Program-made: the position numbers and the translations under genes | IMG/VR virus record: IMGVR_UViG_3300037070_001668 | Location: 1-21,965 of that record | Origin: a virus | Length of the DNA stretch: 21,965 nucleotides | Direction: 5' to 3' (one strand) | Shown here: piece by piece, positions 1 through 8,608 of the stretch | Numbering within the stretch: position 1 is the first letter of the stretch | How the letters are laid out: each line of letters begins with the position of its first letter | The notes under the pieces: model-generated | What the model saw: only the letters and a program-made list of their open reading frames with translations | Told to the model about the DNA's origin: nothing | Databases searched by the model: none

Positions 1-819
1 AGCTACATTACCTGTATTTGCATTCTGTGCATTGGTGTAGTCAATCTGGTTCTGGAATGCACTTGCGCCATTATCGACACCACCCATGCTCCAAGTCGGT
101 GCATTGACTGTCGCCGCATTCGCTGCATTGTAGCTAGGCTGCTGTGCGTTGTTTTGGAATGAGCCTTCAAGGGCCGACGATGCACCAAGGTTAGCACGGT
201 TGTTGGCTTGCGTTGCGTTCCAAGCATTGAAGCCACCGAGGATGTTCTTCTGCTCCATGTCATTGTCACTACGGTTCAAAGCATCCTGCGAAGCACCCCA
301 AGCCGAGCCACTGCCTGTCGAGAGACCCATGGCAGCAAGCCGCGCATTCTCCTTGTTACGCTGCTGCTCCATCTGCGGGGCAGACTGAGCGCGCATGGCT
401 TGCATGACGTCATTGTTGACATTGAAGTCAGTCTCCATAGCGTCCAGTTGACCACTGTAGTTGCCACGTAGCTTATCGAGCGCCGGCTTTACACCTGCAT
501 CAACACTGTTGGTCTGCGTCCAAGCACCAGTCGTTGGGTCCTGTGCCCAGGCAGTAGACCCGAAGTCACTCGTCTGGTTCGCGCGATTAGCCTGCAATTG
601 CTTATCGTAGGCGCCCTGGTTAATCTCCTGGGCCTTCATCTGACTATCCCAGTTCTTACCGTACTGGGTGTCAGCATCCTGCAAAGCATTAGCACGCGAA
701 ACACGGGCAGCTTCTTCTTGCGCCGCCTGGGCCTTTGCCTGCCCCTTCTTAGTATTCTGGCCTTGAACGACACCGCCGACCAAAGAGGCACCTGCCACAC
801 CTACCGCAACCCATGTCAT
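1..819 (-). CDS. Putative internal virion (DNA-ejection) protein, C-terminus beyond window
   Basis: Open from the ATG at 819 to the window edge (273 codons, no stop), so the C-terminus is missing. A GGAGG sits 6 nt before the start, and the ATG overlaps the upstream stop (ATGA). Residues 4-19 form a glycine/valine-rich hydrophobic segment. The rest is rich in Ala, Gln and Asn, with a basic/Gln stretch at about 23-35 and a long low-complexity helical part. Such a short hydrophobic N-terminus followed by Ala/Gln/Asn-rich helix is common in phage internal or ejection proteins. The position, last in the head-tail block after the adaptor and propeller genes, fits that role. The assignment is inference from composition and context; a tail-fibre-associated structural protein is the main alternative. 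Confidence 0.6.
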   Translation of the reverse strand, partial: MTWVAVGVAGASLVGGVVQGQNTKKGQAKAQAAQEEAARVSRANALQDADTQYGKNWDSQMKAQEINQGAYDKQLQANRANQTSDFGSTAWAQDPTTGAWTQTNSVDAGVKPALDKLRGNYSGQLDAMETDFNVNNDVMQAMRAQSAPQMEQQRNKENARLAAMGLSTGSGSAWGASQDALNRSDNDMEQKNILGGFNAWNATQANNRANLGASSALEGSFQNNAQQPSYNAANAATVNAPTWSMGGVDNGASAFQNQIDYTNAQNANTGNVA

Positions 820-1310
820 ATGCCGCCTCCTTCGATCTGCGCTTTGCGCTCGACTTCTAGTTTGTAGCTGTCGTAGTCAGCAAAAGTCTTGCAGATAATG
901 TCTGCCTCGACTGCATCTACGTCTGTATGCTGTGTACCATGGAACGTCGTCCATACTGTATCTTCATGCGCATAGACAACGCGCTTCGTCCCTGGCTTGC
1001 TAACGAAGGTATAGGGGGCAGTGAACTCATCCACCCCAAACTCGGTCAACACCGAGACATGCCCACATGTAATGAGATTCAGATGCCCGAACTTGTGAAT
1101 CTTACCAATAACTACACTACCCTTTGGCAGGAAAATCTCGCGTGCGTAGACACCATCAGCAAAACGATGCTGTAAAGGGAAGAGGTCTGTGTTTTCGCCT
1201 GGCTCTGTAACACCAGTGAGGACTTCTTCCATGTATAGAATACCCTCACGACTAGCCAATGGTGACGTGAGTTCAGGTACCATACCAGCGAACAAGGCAA
1301 TATCGCTCAT
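816..1310 (-). CDS. Cupin-like phage protein
   Basis: 164 residues. The start overlaps the stop of the propeller gene by ATGA, and the end overlaps the next gene in the same way. The centre (about residues 58-120) reads as a small beta-barrel: LPKGSVVIGKIHKFGHLN, then a run of short strands, then KPGTKRVVYAHEDTVW. His72, His76 and His115 are spaced like cupin metal ligands, with an acidic residue at 90. Proteins of this type recur in podovirus structural clusters without a proven role. They could be minor virion proteins or modifying enzymes. The fold call is moderately firm; the function is unknown. Confidence 0.6.
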   Translation of the reverse strand: MSDIALFAGMVPELTSPLASREGILYMEEVLTGVTEPGENTDLFPLQHRFADGVYAREIFLPKGSVVIGKIHKFGHLNLITCGHVSVLTEFGVDEFTAPYTFVSKPGTKRVVYAHEDTVWTTFHGTQHTDVDAVEADIICKTFADYDSYKLEVERKAQIEGGGI

Positions 1311-2893
1311 CCTGCAATCCCACCCTTCTCGTACACCCAGTCAGTGGCAGCCCAAATAATCTCTGCTGTCGTCTCAATAGAGATACGCACACTGGCTGCA
1401 TAGGAGATGCCGCGGACGAATACCCACTGTTTACCTGACTGCGCACCACCAGACCACACAACCTGGTTCCAATGATCGACATTCCAAAGACCGTACGCAG
1501 CAAGCTCAGCTGATGCTGGAGGTGGGATCGTTGTGAAGTCGAACGCCATATTGGCACCAGCACGGTACACAAACTTGCCACTCTGGATGAAAGTGGGCCG
1601 GAGCATTTTGAAATGCTTGCTCTGGCCCGGTGTACCAAAGTAGCTAAATGCTTGCTGACAATCAGCTCTAATGGGTTTACCATTAGCATTGTCTAGGTCA
1701 ACATTATCCTGCGTCCCTTCCCAAGCACGTAGGACTTTGCCATTCGTGCCAAAAAGAAGCGCACCAAGCACAGTTGACCAGCAATTCGCAGGTATATCGA
1801 CGAATACAGTCCACGCCATTGTGACTGTATTCAATACTAGCTGCGTTGTCGATGCCGCATTGATGCCTGGTATGTTAATGAGCAGCATGTTGGCATCAGG
1901 GTACATCTGAATTGCCCAACCATTACGGTACCCACCCTCAGTCATTACGCTACTCAGTAGCGACTGAATCTTGCGTGATAGTGCATTGTCAAGCACACTG
2001 ACGTTGGTCGGCTTGGCAACAGAGCTCAATGGCACCAGGCCGTACTGTGTCAAGATAGCAATATCACCAGCATACTGAGTGTAACAACGGCGAGTGAAAG
2101 TAGGGCCGACGTAATACACGCCAATTTGGTGCCAAGTGTCAGGGTCCTCAGGATCAATTCCGGCATACATGGAGACCTCACCATTACTACTAATGGCGGC
2201 AAGGTAGTCGTCAGGTCCAAGCCCGCTGTCTTGCGAGTAGACAACAACAGCTTGGAGGTGCCCACCGCGGGAGAAGTTGGCGCCGAAATCGAAGAATTTA
2301 GCAACACCGTAGACAGCCTCAGGAGGTAAATACCAAGCCTTTGTGGAGTCTTTCTCAACCATCCAAATGCGACGATGCGCCACACATGGTGCCAAGAGCA
2401 ATTGTGGGTTGATACCTGCGACGGTGTACGGTACTGTGCCGTCACCAAAAGTAAGGCGGTGCAGGCCATCTGGAGAGACCAAGACAGGCTCGTCTACCCC
2501 ATTGAGGGCCAGCATGTGGGTCCCCGCGGCATTCGCGAAGTTAACATGCAGCCACCATGAGTACGTACTAGCACAAAGCGGTGCACCAGCGCTGTAGTCA
2601 CCTGGCACAGTGACGTCCATAATCTGCGATTGGTCTACAGCATAGATGCGTGTAGTGCCTACCTGTGGCACATAGTACAGGATACTATTAACGTCGCCAT
2701 TAAGGCCTATCGCCTGGTAATGCGTGCCCTTGCGAACCCTAACACCGAAAGCTTCTGGAAAGAAGTTACGGATGACAATGGCATCAGTCTCAGCCATTGC
2801 CGGAATAGGGCTAAGCGCATTCAGACCTCCCACAGGTGCTGTGATAGAGGTCGAGCTCGAGACTTGGCGCGTAGCAGGGGCAGCGAGGCTCAT
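1307..2893 (-). CDS. Propeller-like tail/head-closure protein (P22 gp10 position)
   Basis: 528 residues. The start at 2893 overlaps the adaptor stop (ATGA) with only a weak upstream Shine-Dalgarno, so coupling probably drives its translation. The sequence is nearly all beta, with repeated blade-like units containing W/Y-rich strands, for example around residues 70-90, 155-175, 230-255 and 345-375. There is no signal peptide or membrane segment. The N-terminal motif GGLNALSPIPAM followed by acidic residues and NFFPE is typical of phage proteins that follow the head-tail adaptor and close the DNA-filled head. P22 gp10 (DNA stabilisation protein) occupies the equivalent place. Homology to gp10 itself is not shown by eye; the role is inferred from fold pattern and gene order. 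Confidence 0.55.
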   Translation of the reverse strand: MSLAAPATRQVSSSTSITAPVGGLNALSPIPAMAETDAIVIRNFFPEAFGVRVRKGTHYQAIGLNGDVNSILYYVPQVGTTRIYAVDQSQIMDVTVPGDYSAGAPLCASTYSWWLHVNFANAAGTHMLALNGVDEPVLVSPDGLHRLTFGDGTVPYTVAGINPQLLLAPCVAHRRIWMVEKDSTKAWYLPPEAVYGVAKFFDFGANFSRGGHLQAVVVYSQDSGLGPDDYLAAISSNGEVSMYAGIDPEDPDTWHQIGVYYVGPTFTRRCYTQYAGDIAILTQYGLVPLSSVAKPTNVSVLDNALSRKIQSLLSSVMTEGGYRNGWAIQMYPDANMLLINIPGINAASTTQLVLNTVTMAWTVFVDIPANCWSTVLGALLFGTNGKVLRAWEGTQDNVDLDNANGKPIRADCQQAFSYFGTPGQSKHFKMLRPTFIQSGKFVYRAGANMAFDFTTIPPPASAELAAYGLWNVDHWNQVVWSGGAQSGKQWVFVRGISYAASVRISIETTAEIIWAATDWVYEKGGIAG

Positions 2894-3612
2894 GATCCGA
2901 CAACCCAGTTACCATCTGGTACATTGTAAACGTCAAGATATGGTACACGTGGGCGGTTCGCGAGACTCAAAACCGGTGCACCTGCGTCTTGGCCCATATG
3001 CGAGTCCAGTGCCGAAGCGAATTCGTTCGCCAATGCTGTGGAGTCAAGACCTTTAGACTGCCACAGCTTCATCTTCAAGAACTTGACACAGAGCCAGAAG
3101 TCAAAGCTCACGATGTCATTGTCCTGCTTAACCATGTTTGTCTGCATATCAGGGTCGAGGTACGACTGCACCCAACCATCACTGATATACTGGTAGTTCA
3201 GTTCCAGCCCTGCCTGAGTTGGCACTGGTACAAACTCAACCTTACCTGCTGCGATGCGGTACTGCGTGAATGGGCCCGTCATGGCCACGGCATTCATGAG
3301 GCGCTGCCATTTTTGCGGTGAAAGAGGGCCAACTGCTGGGCGACGTTGGCCCTTGTCCCAGAATGTCTGGTTAATCATCCGCGCATAGTCAGCCGGCGGT
3401 GCATAGGCACCTTGCCCGGCCACACTGATAATGGTCTGCGTCTTAATCAGCCATTCCCAGTCATAGTACATCACCAAGGTATTGCCCACGGAATTGAGCA
3501 AAGCATAAAGCTGCTGAGACTCCTCAACAGGATTCGCAACAAGCGACGCAGGTTGAAGTAGGCCTAACTCTGCAGCTGCCTGCTTTGCAATTTCGAGGGC
3601 AGTACCTTGCAT
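2890..3612 (-). CDS. Head-tail adaptor protein (P22 gp4 / tubular-A-like)
   Basis: 240 residues. The start at 3612 is preceded by AAGGAG. An N-terminal helical part (ALEIAKQAAAELGL, then a helix ending DWEWLIK around 65-75) is followed by a beta-rich middle (FTQYRIAAGKVEFVP, LELNYQYISDGWV) and a C-terminal helix. This helix-DWEW-beta-helix order is the usual look of podovirus adaptors that sit beneath the portal. The next gene overlaps it by ATGA, and the pair probably works as a head-closure module. Family membership is judged from pattern only; I am fairly sure it is a connector-type structural protein. Confidence 0.6.
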   Translation of the reverse strand: MQGTALEIAKQAAAELGLLQPASLVANPVEESQQLYALLNSVGNTLVMYYDWEWLIKTQTIISVAGQGAYAPPADYARMINQTFWDKGQRRPAVGPLSPQKWQRLMNAVAMTGPFTQYRIAAGKVEFVPVPTQAGLELNYQYISDGWVQSYLDPDMQTNMVKQDNDIVSFDFWLCVKFLKMKLWQSKGLDSTALANEFASALDSHMGQDAGAPVLSLANRPRVPYLDVYNVPDGNWVVGS

Positions 3613-3621
3613 GATTGCTCC

Positions 3622-4245
3622 TTACTTCGCGGCTGGTATTGCTTTGGCTGTCTTCTCAGCTGCCTGTGCTGCTACCAGCTTGTTCAACTGCTCCGTCAGT
3701 GCTGCCATATTAGCTTCCATGACACCAATCTTGTTGTCACGTTCAGCCAATTCAGCTAGCAGTTTGCTCGACGCAGCACCATCCTTCGCTGCATCAAGGA
3801 ACAACTTCGCCTTCTGACGCAGACCATTGAAGCCCATGAACTGCTGGGCCAGGTTGTCAGGCAGGTCAGCAAGTTGCTCAACAGTGGTAATGTTGAGGGC
3901 ATTTAGCTCTGCCACTTGCGTGATAGACAACGGTGGCCAGACCTTGAGGGGTGTACCACTGACGACTTGCTCCTCATTACGCATGAACTTGGCGTATTGG
4001 TCGGCAAAGCGGATGTGCGTATGCTCACGAGTGGCTGGTGTATCGAGGATATTGTGCTTGTCACCAGGCACAATGATACGGACATAGATCCGTTCATCAA
4101 AAATGGGCCGGCCCTCTTCATTCGACTTGAATTGATTGTGTACCGGGCGCTTGTAAAAGCGCACCAACAAGCGTTTGTCACCTGCAAAGCGAGCGCTGTC
4201 TTCCATCACCGCTTCTTCATCATATGCCGCGAGAGCATCAGCCAT
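3622..4245 (-). CDS. Phage structural-cluster protein with helix-hairpin-helix-like and coiled-coil parts
   Basis: 207 residues from the ATG at 4245. The start is chosen because AAGGAG lies just upstream; the reading frame continues to 4287 without another ribosome site. Residues 25-90 hold a beta-rich domain. Residues about 105-152 (LSITQVAELNALNITTVEQL onward) resemble a helix-hairpin-helix. Residues 158-198 form an Ala/Leu/Glu-rich coiled coil, ending in a Lys/Ala tail. It lies between the homing endonuclease and the adaptor, so it is probably a minor virion or assembly protein. No function is established from sequence. Confidence 0.55.
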   Translation of the reverse strand: MADALAAYDEEAVMEDSARFAGDKRLLVRFYKRPVHNQFKSNEEGRPIFDERIYVRIIVPGDKHNILDTPATREHTHIRFADQYAKFMRNEEQVVSGTPLKVWPPLSITQVAELNALNITTVEQLADLPDNLAQQFMGFNGLRQKAKLFLDAAKDGAASSKLLAELAERDNKIGVMEANMAALTEQLNKLVAAQAAEKTAKAIPAAK

Positions 4246-4279
4246 TTCAATTCTCCTTTTAGTATTAATCGACGGATAC

Positions 4280-4876
4280 CTAGGCATTTAGATACGCCCA
4301 AGTTAACCCGCGTTTTATATTACGTATACAAGTAGGTGATACGCAATATTCTTTGGCAATAACACGCATTGAACGCGTATCCTGCCGAATTACCAATACT
4401 TGTTGCTCTGTTACTCGTGCAGTACCTGACTTTTCACCATGAGTATATACTGCCCGCCCACGTATGCGCATATCATCCAAATTATCTTGCTGCGTTCCAG
4501 TTTCTAAATGCAAGATATTAATACAACCAGGTACATCACATTTATGTCTAACAACTACATCTGGTGCTAGAGGCCCATGTGCATATTCCCAAACAGCTCT
4601 ATGCGCTAAAATTGGTTTACCGCTACACGCCACAAATCCATATGTTTTACGCCCACGATACAAATGACAGCCATTCTGGTCTACTATATAATCTTCCAAA
4701 CGCTGCGCAAATGTTAGATCGCGTGTAGCTTGTACGCGTGCCAATGGATCGCCATATTTCAGTAGGCGCTTGTAGTGTGCTTGGCATAGCTTACGAGCTT
4801 TGACTATGCCATTGCACCCTTCAATGCTGCAACTACTGCTCTGTATAAATCGTACCATGCCTAGTGATCGTGACAT
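4280..4876 (-). CDS. Free-standing HNH homing endonuclease
   Basis: 198 residues from the ATG at 4876, chosen because GGAGAG precedes it by 5 nt; the frame is open further upstream. Residues 16-34 carry a zinc-finger-like set (C16, C21, C31, H34). The nuclease core is AHRAVWEYAH (91-100) followed by VVRHKCDVPGCINILHLETG (108-127) and N132. This matches the HNH_3 pattern with catalytic His111, the Cys pair 113/118, Asn120 and His123. Residues about 157-193 read as a helix-turn-helix, as in many homing enzymes. Base composition is visibly more AT-rich than both neighbours, and the gene interrupts an otherwise overlapping late operon. Both points support insertion as a selfish element. No intron is evident. 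Confidence 0.88.
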   Translation of the reverse strand: MSRSLGMVRFIQSSSCSIEGCNGIVKARKLCQAHYKRLLKYGDPLARVQATRDLTFAQRLEDYIVDQNGCHLYRGRKTYGFVACSGKPILAHRAVWEYAHGPLAPDVVVRHKCDVPGCINILHLETGTQQDNLDDMRIRGRAVYTHGEKSGTARVTEQQVLVIRQDTRSMRVIAKEYCVSPTCIRNIKRGLTWAYLNA

Positions 4877-4954
4877 TACACTCTCCGGTGCACTTGATCT
4901 TGATAGTTGTGTCCATTGCGCATCCTGCCAAAAACACAAGGATGAGCAAGTATC

Positions 4955-5512
4955 TCATGTGAATGTTCTAACTGCCTCGAGTTGAACCACAAAGAAGCCG
5001 TTGGTCAGCGTACATGCTACACCATTAATCTCTGCTACTGCACGAATGCTATAGACTGCTCCAGGGGCAGGCGCTGGGTCCACGGCTGTCATTGACACAG
5101 CCACCGGGTTCGCTGCACCACCACCTGTAGCTGTAACGCTCCATGGTGTCGCGACACCGTTCTTGAACAGGGTGAAGGTGACGAATCTATTCAGTGCACA
5201 TGCCACATTGGTCGTGAACACAATCGTGGCTACGCCAGCCTCAGCACGGGTCACTGTACTGGCGGGCACCGCTGAGGTTGTCTGAGACGGATCGCTGTCC
5301 GTAGCCGTGGCGAACACAAACAGGGACGAGGCAAGGTTGAACGTCTGAGAGGCAGGGCCGACCAGCTGCAAGTACCCATAAGCTGGGGAAATGGCGTTAA
5401 GCACGTCCACAGCCCAAGTACGCAGCTTCGCCGGGGTGATGAGCCCCGTAGTATTGTCTGGGAAGTTGGCATTGGCTTCGGCAATCAGCTCAACGATGGA
5501 TTTGCGCGCCAT
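4955..5512 (-). CDS. Virion fibre-like protein with conserved phage N-terminal segment
   Basis: 185 residues. The ATG at 5512 overlaps the preceding stop as TAATG. Residues 1-45 (ARKSIVELIAEANANFPDN, then ITPAKLR and a helix ending in NAISPAYGYL) are a segment seen at the start of many small phage fibre or decoration proteins. The remainder is beta-rich and Ala/Thr/Val-rich, compatible with a trimeric fibre or an immunoglobulin-like domain. The last residues, after FFVVQLEA, lie directly beside the inserted HNH gene and may have been altered by that insertion. Virion surface location is inferred; whether it sits on the head or the tail cannot be told. Confidence 0.55.
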   Translation of the reverse strand: MARKSIVELIAEANANFPDNTTGLITPAKLRTWAVDVLNAISPAYGYLQLVGPASQTFNLASSLFVFATATDSDPSQTTSAVPASTVTRAEAGVATIVFTTNVACALNRFVTFTLFKNGVATPWSVTATGGGAANPVAVSMTAVDPAPAPGAVYSIRAVAEINGVACTLTNGFFVVQLEAVRTFT

Positions 5513-5910
5513 TATCCGAAGCCCAAGTCGAACCCTGACGACCAACCATCTGTAGTCGATGGTACCGCATCTGTCATGAACACGCCAAATAGATTGCTGA
5601 CGCGAATACCACCTACATAAGGCTCATCGCCAACAGGCACTGCGTTCATTGCTACTGTGACGAGCCTGCCATCTGCAGCGAAGGGCAAACCACCCTGCCA
5701 TGCATGAATCACAGCACCAGGTGCATAACACAACTGCCCTAGATTAGACGTGCCGAAGCCACCATTAAATCTGGCCGGTGCTGCAATGGGAAGGACGTGG
5801 ACTGCCCCGAGGGCATCACGCATGATGCCACCCTGGGCTGAGGAGGTTGCAGTGGGAAGGGCTGACGTGGTGTACAGCCGTCCCGCTGCGTCGACGCGTC
5901 CAGCGATCAT
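5512..5910 (-). CDS. Hypothetical virion-cluster protein
   Basis: 132 residues from the ATG at 5910, which overlaps the upstream stop as TAATG; the downstream end forms another TAATG. Glycine/alanine-rich with many short beta strands (GRVDAAGRLYTT, GALGAVHVLP-type turns), no membrane segment and no cysteine cluster. The position after the capsid gene and before the fibre-like protein suggests a minor virion or fibre-associated protein. I do not recognise the family. Confidence 0.6.
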   Translation of the reverse strand: MIAGRVDAAGRLYTTSALPTATSSAQGGIMRDALGAVHVLPIAAPARFNGGFGTSNLGQLCYAPGAVIHAWQGGLPFAADGRLVTVAMNAVPVGDEPYVGGIRVSNLFGVFMTDAVPSTTDGWSSGFDLGFG

Positions 5911-6245
5911 TACACTGGCTCGTCTTCTACTACTTCTTCTTCCAGCACTTCTGGGTCCTCCAGCACAACTGCCCACGACAGAGTCTGATGCGTAGTGTTG
6001 CCCGCAATTGCCGTGTACGTAGGGATACCTGGAGTAGGGGCAGTCGTGCTGCGCGTGACTGTATCATCAGCAGCGATGAAGTCCTGCGGCAGCGGCTCGG
6101 CGCTGGTCAGACCAAAGCCGTAGCCAATGAAGTTAGTCGTACAACCTCGCGCTGAGGTCGTACCGTCAGCCACAGCCTTCGCCGGGGCAACTACCGGCTG
6201 TGCGCCGCTAGCGAGTCCAATTAGTGCACCTGCAATACCAGCCAT
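5910..6245 (-). CDS. Small hypothetical protein after the capsid gene, acidic tail
   Basis: 111 residues from the ATG at 6245, which has a strong GAGGAGG 6 nt upstream. An in-frame start at 6275 is poorer. Residues 1-16 (AGIAGALIGLASGAQP) are small and hydrophobic. The middle contains RGCTTNFIGYGFG, and the last 15 residues are strongly acidic (EDPEVLEEEVVEDEPV). It follows the capsid gene after a hairpin and couples to the next gene by TAATG. Possibly a decoration or minor head protein; no family recognised. Confidence 0.6.
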   Translation of the reverse strand: MAGIAGALIGLASGAQPVVAPAKAVADGTTSARGCTTNFIGYGFGLTSAEPLPQDFIAADDTVTRSTTAPTPGIPTYTAIAGNTTHQTLSWAVVLEDPEVLEEEVVEDEPV

Positions 6246-6268
6246 GATAACCTCCTCAAAAGTGGGGA

Positions 6269-6334
6269 GGCGCACCTCAGTAGTCGATAGACCGTATGGA
6301 CTAGTCCTATTAGCCGTAGCCTAAGAGGTGCGCC
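6269..6334 (-). terminator. Long inverted repeat after the capsid gene (terminator or processing hairpin)
   Basis: A perfect 10-bp inverted repeat, GGCGCACCTC at 6269-6278 and GAGGTGCGCC at 6325-6334, encloses 46 nt that themselves contain the palindrome GGACTAGTCC. On the minus strand it lies just after the capsid stop and is followed, after a few bases, by TTTT. It could be a partial terminator lowering expression downstream of the capsid gene, or an RNA-stability structure. Downstream genes remain in the same direction, so any termination is probably incomplete. Confidence 0.5.
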
Positions 6335-6340
6335 GTGCTC

Positions 6341-7321
6341 TTACTCGACCATCTTGCCCTGGAACTGGGCACCGCTCATGGTCAGGTTACCAGCCCAAGC
6401 CAAGATCTGCACTTCAGCGTCTTGGTTGACGCTGTAGCGAGACTTAGGCGACAGAGGCACCATGTTGCGGGCGCTGTGCGGACGGTAGTGGATGTACTTC
6501 GTGTTGAGGAAGTAGGCTTCTTTCGATGCCATGAAGCCACCAATGCCGCCATCCAGGACCACGTCTGCGTCCATGTACTTGACAGAAACGAAGCCGAGGG
6601 TCGCGTCGGTGCTCGAGGTGAAGCGCTGGATGGCCTGCAGACTAGCCATGTACATGCCCCAATAGGCATTGTCCACGACAATCAGGTCGGGGCGATCTTG
6701 GCCACGAACCAGGTTAGCCCACAAGGTGTTGAAGTACAGCTGGATGTTGGCAGGCGTCGTTGCTGCACCACCATTGGTGGAGGCATCGAACACCTTGTTG
6801 CGCCAGAAGGTCCAGGTAGCACGGTCGATACCACCGACCACACCCGTCGTTGGATCGGTTGCCACTTGAGCAGCCAGACCAGTGATTTCCTTACCACCGA
6901 AGCCCGTACCAGTGCTGTAGATGCCGGCAGCAACGAGGTTTGCCATGGTGGATTCAGCCACAGCGATGCGGCTTTCCAGCAAGTCAATGATCTGTTCCTT
7001 ACCTGCGTTCTGGAGTTGCTCCAGACCACTGATGGTCACGGGGACGGCACACTGTTTGATCTGGTACTCAGACGAGCTGATGACGTCCTGCGCAGCGACT
7101 GGCAGAGTCTCGTAGCCACTGTACCATGATGCATTGGCGTTCTCAGCGAACGACAGTTCTTGCATGATGGTATTGCCACCAGAGAAGGTCTTCTGGTTGC
7201 CGCGGCGCTTGAGGTACGACAGAAGCGCGTTGTTCTTGGTCACGTTATCAGCGATCACACCAGAACGATTTTGGATCGTTGTGGCAATGATGTCGCTGAT
7301 GTTTGGATTTGCGAATGCCAT
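6341..7321 (-). CDS. Major capsid protein
   Basis: 326 residues, with AGGAGG 5 nt before the ATG. An N-terminal helix (DIIATTIQNRSG, then NALLSYLKRRG) leads to GGNTIMQELSF and an E-loop-like strand region (SWYSGYETLPVAAQD). A long helix follows (EQIIDLLESRIAVAESTMAN), then a Gly/Thr-rich loop (YSTGTGFGGKEITGL). The C-terminal half contains PDLIVVDNAYWGMYMASLQA and a P-domain-like beta region ending in VQILAWAGNLTMSGAQFQG. This order is typical of HK97-fold phage coat proteins. Position directly after scaffold-like and portal genes supports the call. No protease gene is seen nearby, so maturation by cleavage is not indicated. Confidence 0.85.
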   Translation of the reverse strand: MAFANPNISDIIATTIQNRSGVIADNVTKNNALLSYLKRRGNQKTFSGGNTIMQELSFAENANASWYSGYETLPVAAQDVISSSEYQIKQCAVPVTISGLEQLQNAGKEQIIDLLESRIAVAESTMANLVAAGIYSTGTGFGGKEITGLAAQVATDPTTGVVGGIDRATWTFWRNKVFDASTNGGAATTPANIQLYFNTLWANLVRGQDRPDLIVVDNAYWGMYMASLQAIQRFTSSTDATLGFVSVKYMDADVVLDGGIGGFMASKEAYFLNTKYIHYRPHSARNMVPLSPKSRYSVNQDAEVQILAWAGNLTMSGAQFQGKMVE

Positions 7322-7334
7322 GATGGCCTCCTAG

Positions 7335-7520
7335 TTAGATTGTGGGTGGATCGTTGTCTGATTCACTGACGGTGGGCTCTAGGGCTCCGTCGGGCACTGC
7401 AGACAAAGTGCCAAACACTACAGGAGGTGGAATTCGAAACGGCAAAGGGACTGGTCGATCATCCCATAAGCGCACTCCAGGACCGAAGATGACGCGCAGC
7501 ATCATGTCAGGACTTCTCAT
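7335..7520 (-). CDS. Small hypothetical protein between scaffold and capsid genes
   Basis: 61 residues. The ATG at 7520 overlaps the scaffold stop as ATGA, and GGAGGGG lies within the scaffold gene upstream, so coupled translation is likely. Proline-rich (PVPLPFRIPPPVVFG) with an acidic, Ser/Asp-rich tail; no membrane segment. Placement in a tightly packed operon is the main evidence that it is real. Function unknown. Confidence 0.55.
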   Translation of the reverse strand: MRSPDMMLRVIFGPGVRLWDDRPVPLPFRIPPPVVFGTLSAVPDGALEPTVSESDNDPPTI

Positions 7521-8596
7521 AATCTGCTGCCCCCTCCGCTCATAAGAGCATCGATGGTTCCGCGTAGGTCATTAGGATTGACACGGCTCGCGCCATTAAT
7601 GCCACCAGGTGCCCCACTGACGCTCCTACTCGCACCCTTAGCCTTCTGGGCCTCTTGGTGTGCACGTAGTGCTGCGTCCGTGGCACTGCTCGCGGCAGGT
7701 GCCAAATCGTTCATGCGTACGGCTTTATTATAGGCCGCTGGAAGATCAATGTACACACCTTTTCGCGCACCGTCTTCAATAATCAATGCCATGTCACTAC
7801 GCACTGTCTCAAAGTGCGGATAGGTCTCGTCATCTGCCTGCATCGAGTCAATCGTGGTGTTCATCTCCTGCTCAGCACGTTCTGCCTGCTGCCGTGCTGC
7901 CTGCTCCTGGCGTTCCACGAACGTCATAATGGGGCGAAGGCGCTGGTCGAGCAGTTGCTCGATATTGCTATTCTGCTGCCGACTTGGCTGCTGAGTCTGC
8001 CCTGCTAGAATCTCGTCGAGCATGCCGATGTCGACGCCATACGTCGTTATCATGTCAGCTACGAACTTAGCACGATCCTGTGGTGCTGCACGTGTCAATG
8101 CCTGTTCTGCCTGAAACAAACTCTGGATAGCCGTCATTGGGTTACCGCCATAGTTTTGGCGGATGAACTCAGTGTGGGGTGCTAACACCTGCGTAATCTC
8201 AGTAACCTTGCGGTTATTGAGGCTACTCTCCTTAATAATCCGCGATGTATCGCGTTCACGTTGGTTCACTTGCAGACGGACAGAAAGGGGCAGGTCCTTC
8301 CAAAGGGTTTTGGCACCCTCCTTCCATGACTGTGGCGCCTTGGCAAGAGGATCATCTTGATGCTCTTCAGGTTTGGCTTTTGCTACCTGCTCGATGTTGG
8401 TCTTGCTATCTGGCTGAGGAGCCTCTTCTGCTGGTTCGCTTCCTGCCGGGTGTTCCTCATTAGACTCACCAGAATTATCTGTGACCCCATCGCCTGCATC
8501 GGGGCTAGGCGTATCGGTGGTAGCGCTATCTGGAGCCGTTTCATTAGATTCTTCCTCAATGGCGCTCTCGAGGGCAGCGCGTAGGTCTTCAGCCAT
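7517..8596 (-). CDS. Scaffold-like head assembly protein
   Basis: 359 residues; AAGGAG before the ATG. Residues 1-85 are highly acidic and Ser/Pro/Glu-rich, probably disordered. The middle has helices such as WKEGAKTLWKDLPLSVRLQV and a long helix rich in Gln, Glu and Arg (about 205-245: RLRPIMTFVERQEQAARQQA). The C-terminus is Gly/Ser/Asn-rich. An acidic disordered start with a central coiled coil, located between portal and capsid, is the usual form of a phage scaffold. No protease motif was seen. Confidence 0.7.
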   Translation of the reverse strand: MAEDLRAALESAIEEESNETAPDSATTDTPSPDAGDGVTDNSGESNEEHPAGSEPAEEAPQPDSKTNIEQVAKAKPEEHQDDPLAKAPQSWKEGAKTLWKDLPLSVRLQVNQRERDTSRIIKESSLNNRKVTEITQVLAPHTEFIRQNYGGNPMTAIQSLFQAEQALTRAAPQDRAKFVADMITTYGVDIGMLDEILAGQTQQPSRQQNSNIEQLLDQRLRPIMTFVERQEQAARQQAERAEQEMNTTIDSMQADDETYPHFETVRSDMALIIEDGARKGVYIDLPAAYNKAVRMNDLAPAASSATDAALRAHQEAQKAKGASRSVSGAPGGINGASRVNPNDLRGTIDALMSGGGSRL

Positions 8597-8608
8597 GGTA
8601 ATTTCTCC

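Noticed and set aside
6335-7129. 264-codon open frame on the plus strand
   Set aside because: It is antisense to the major capsid gene, has no ribosome site, and its reading follows from codon bias of the capsid frame.
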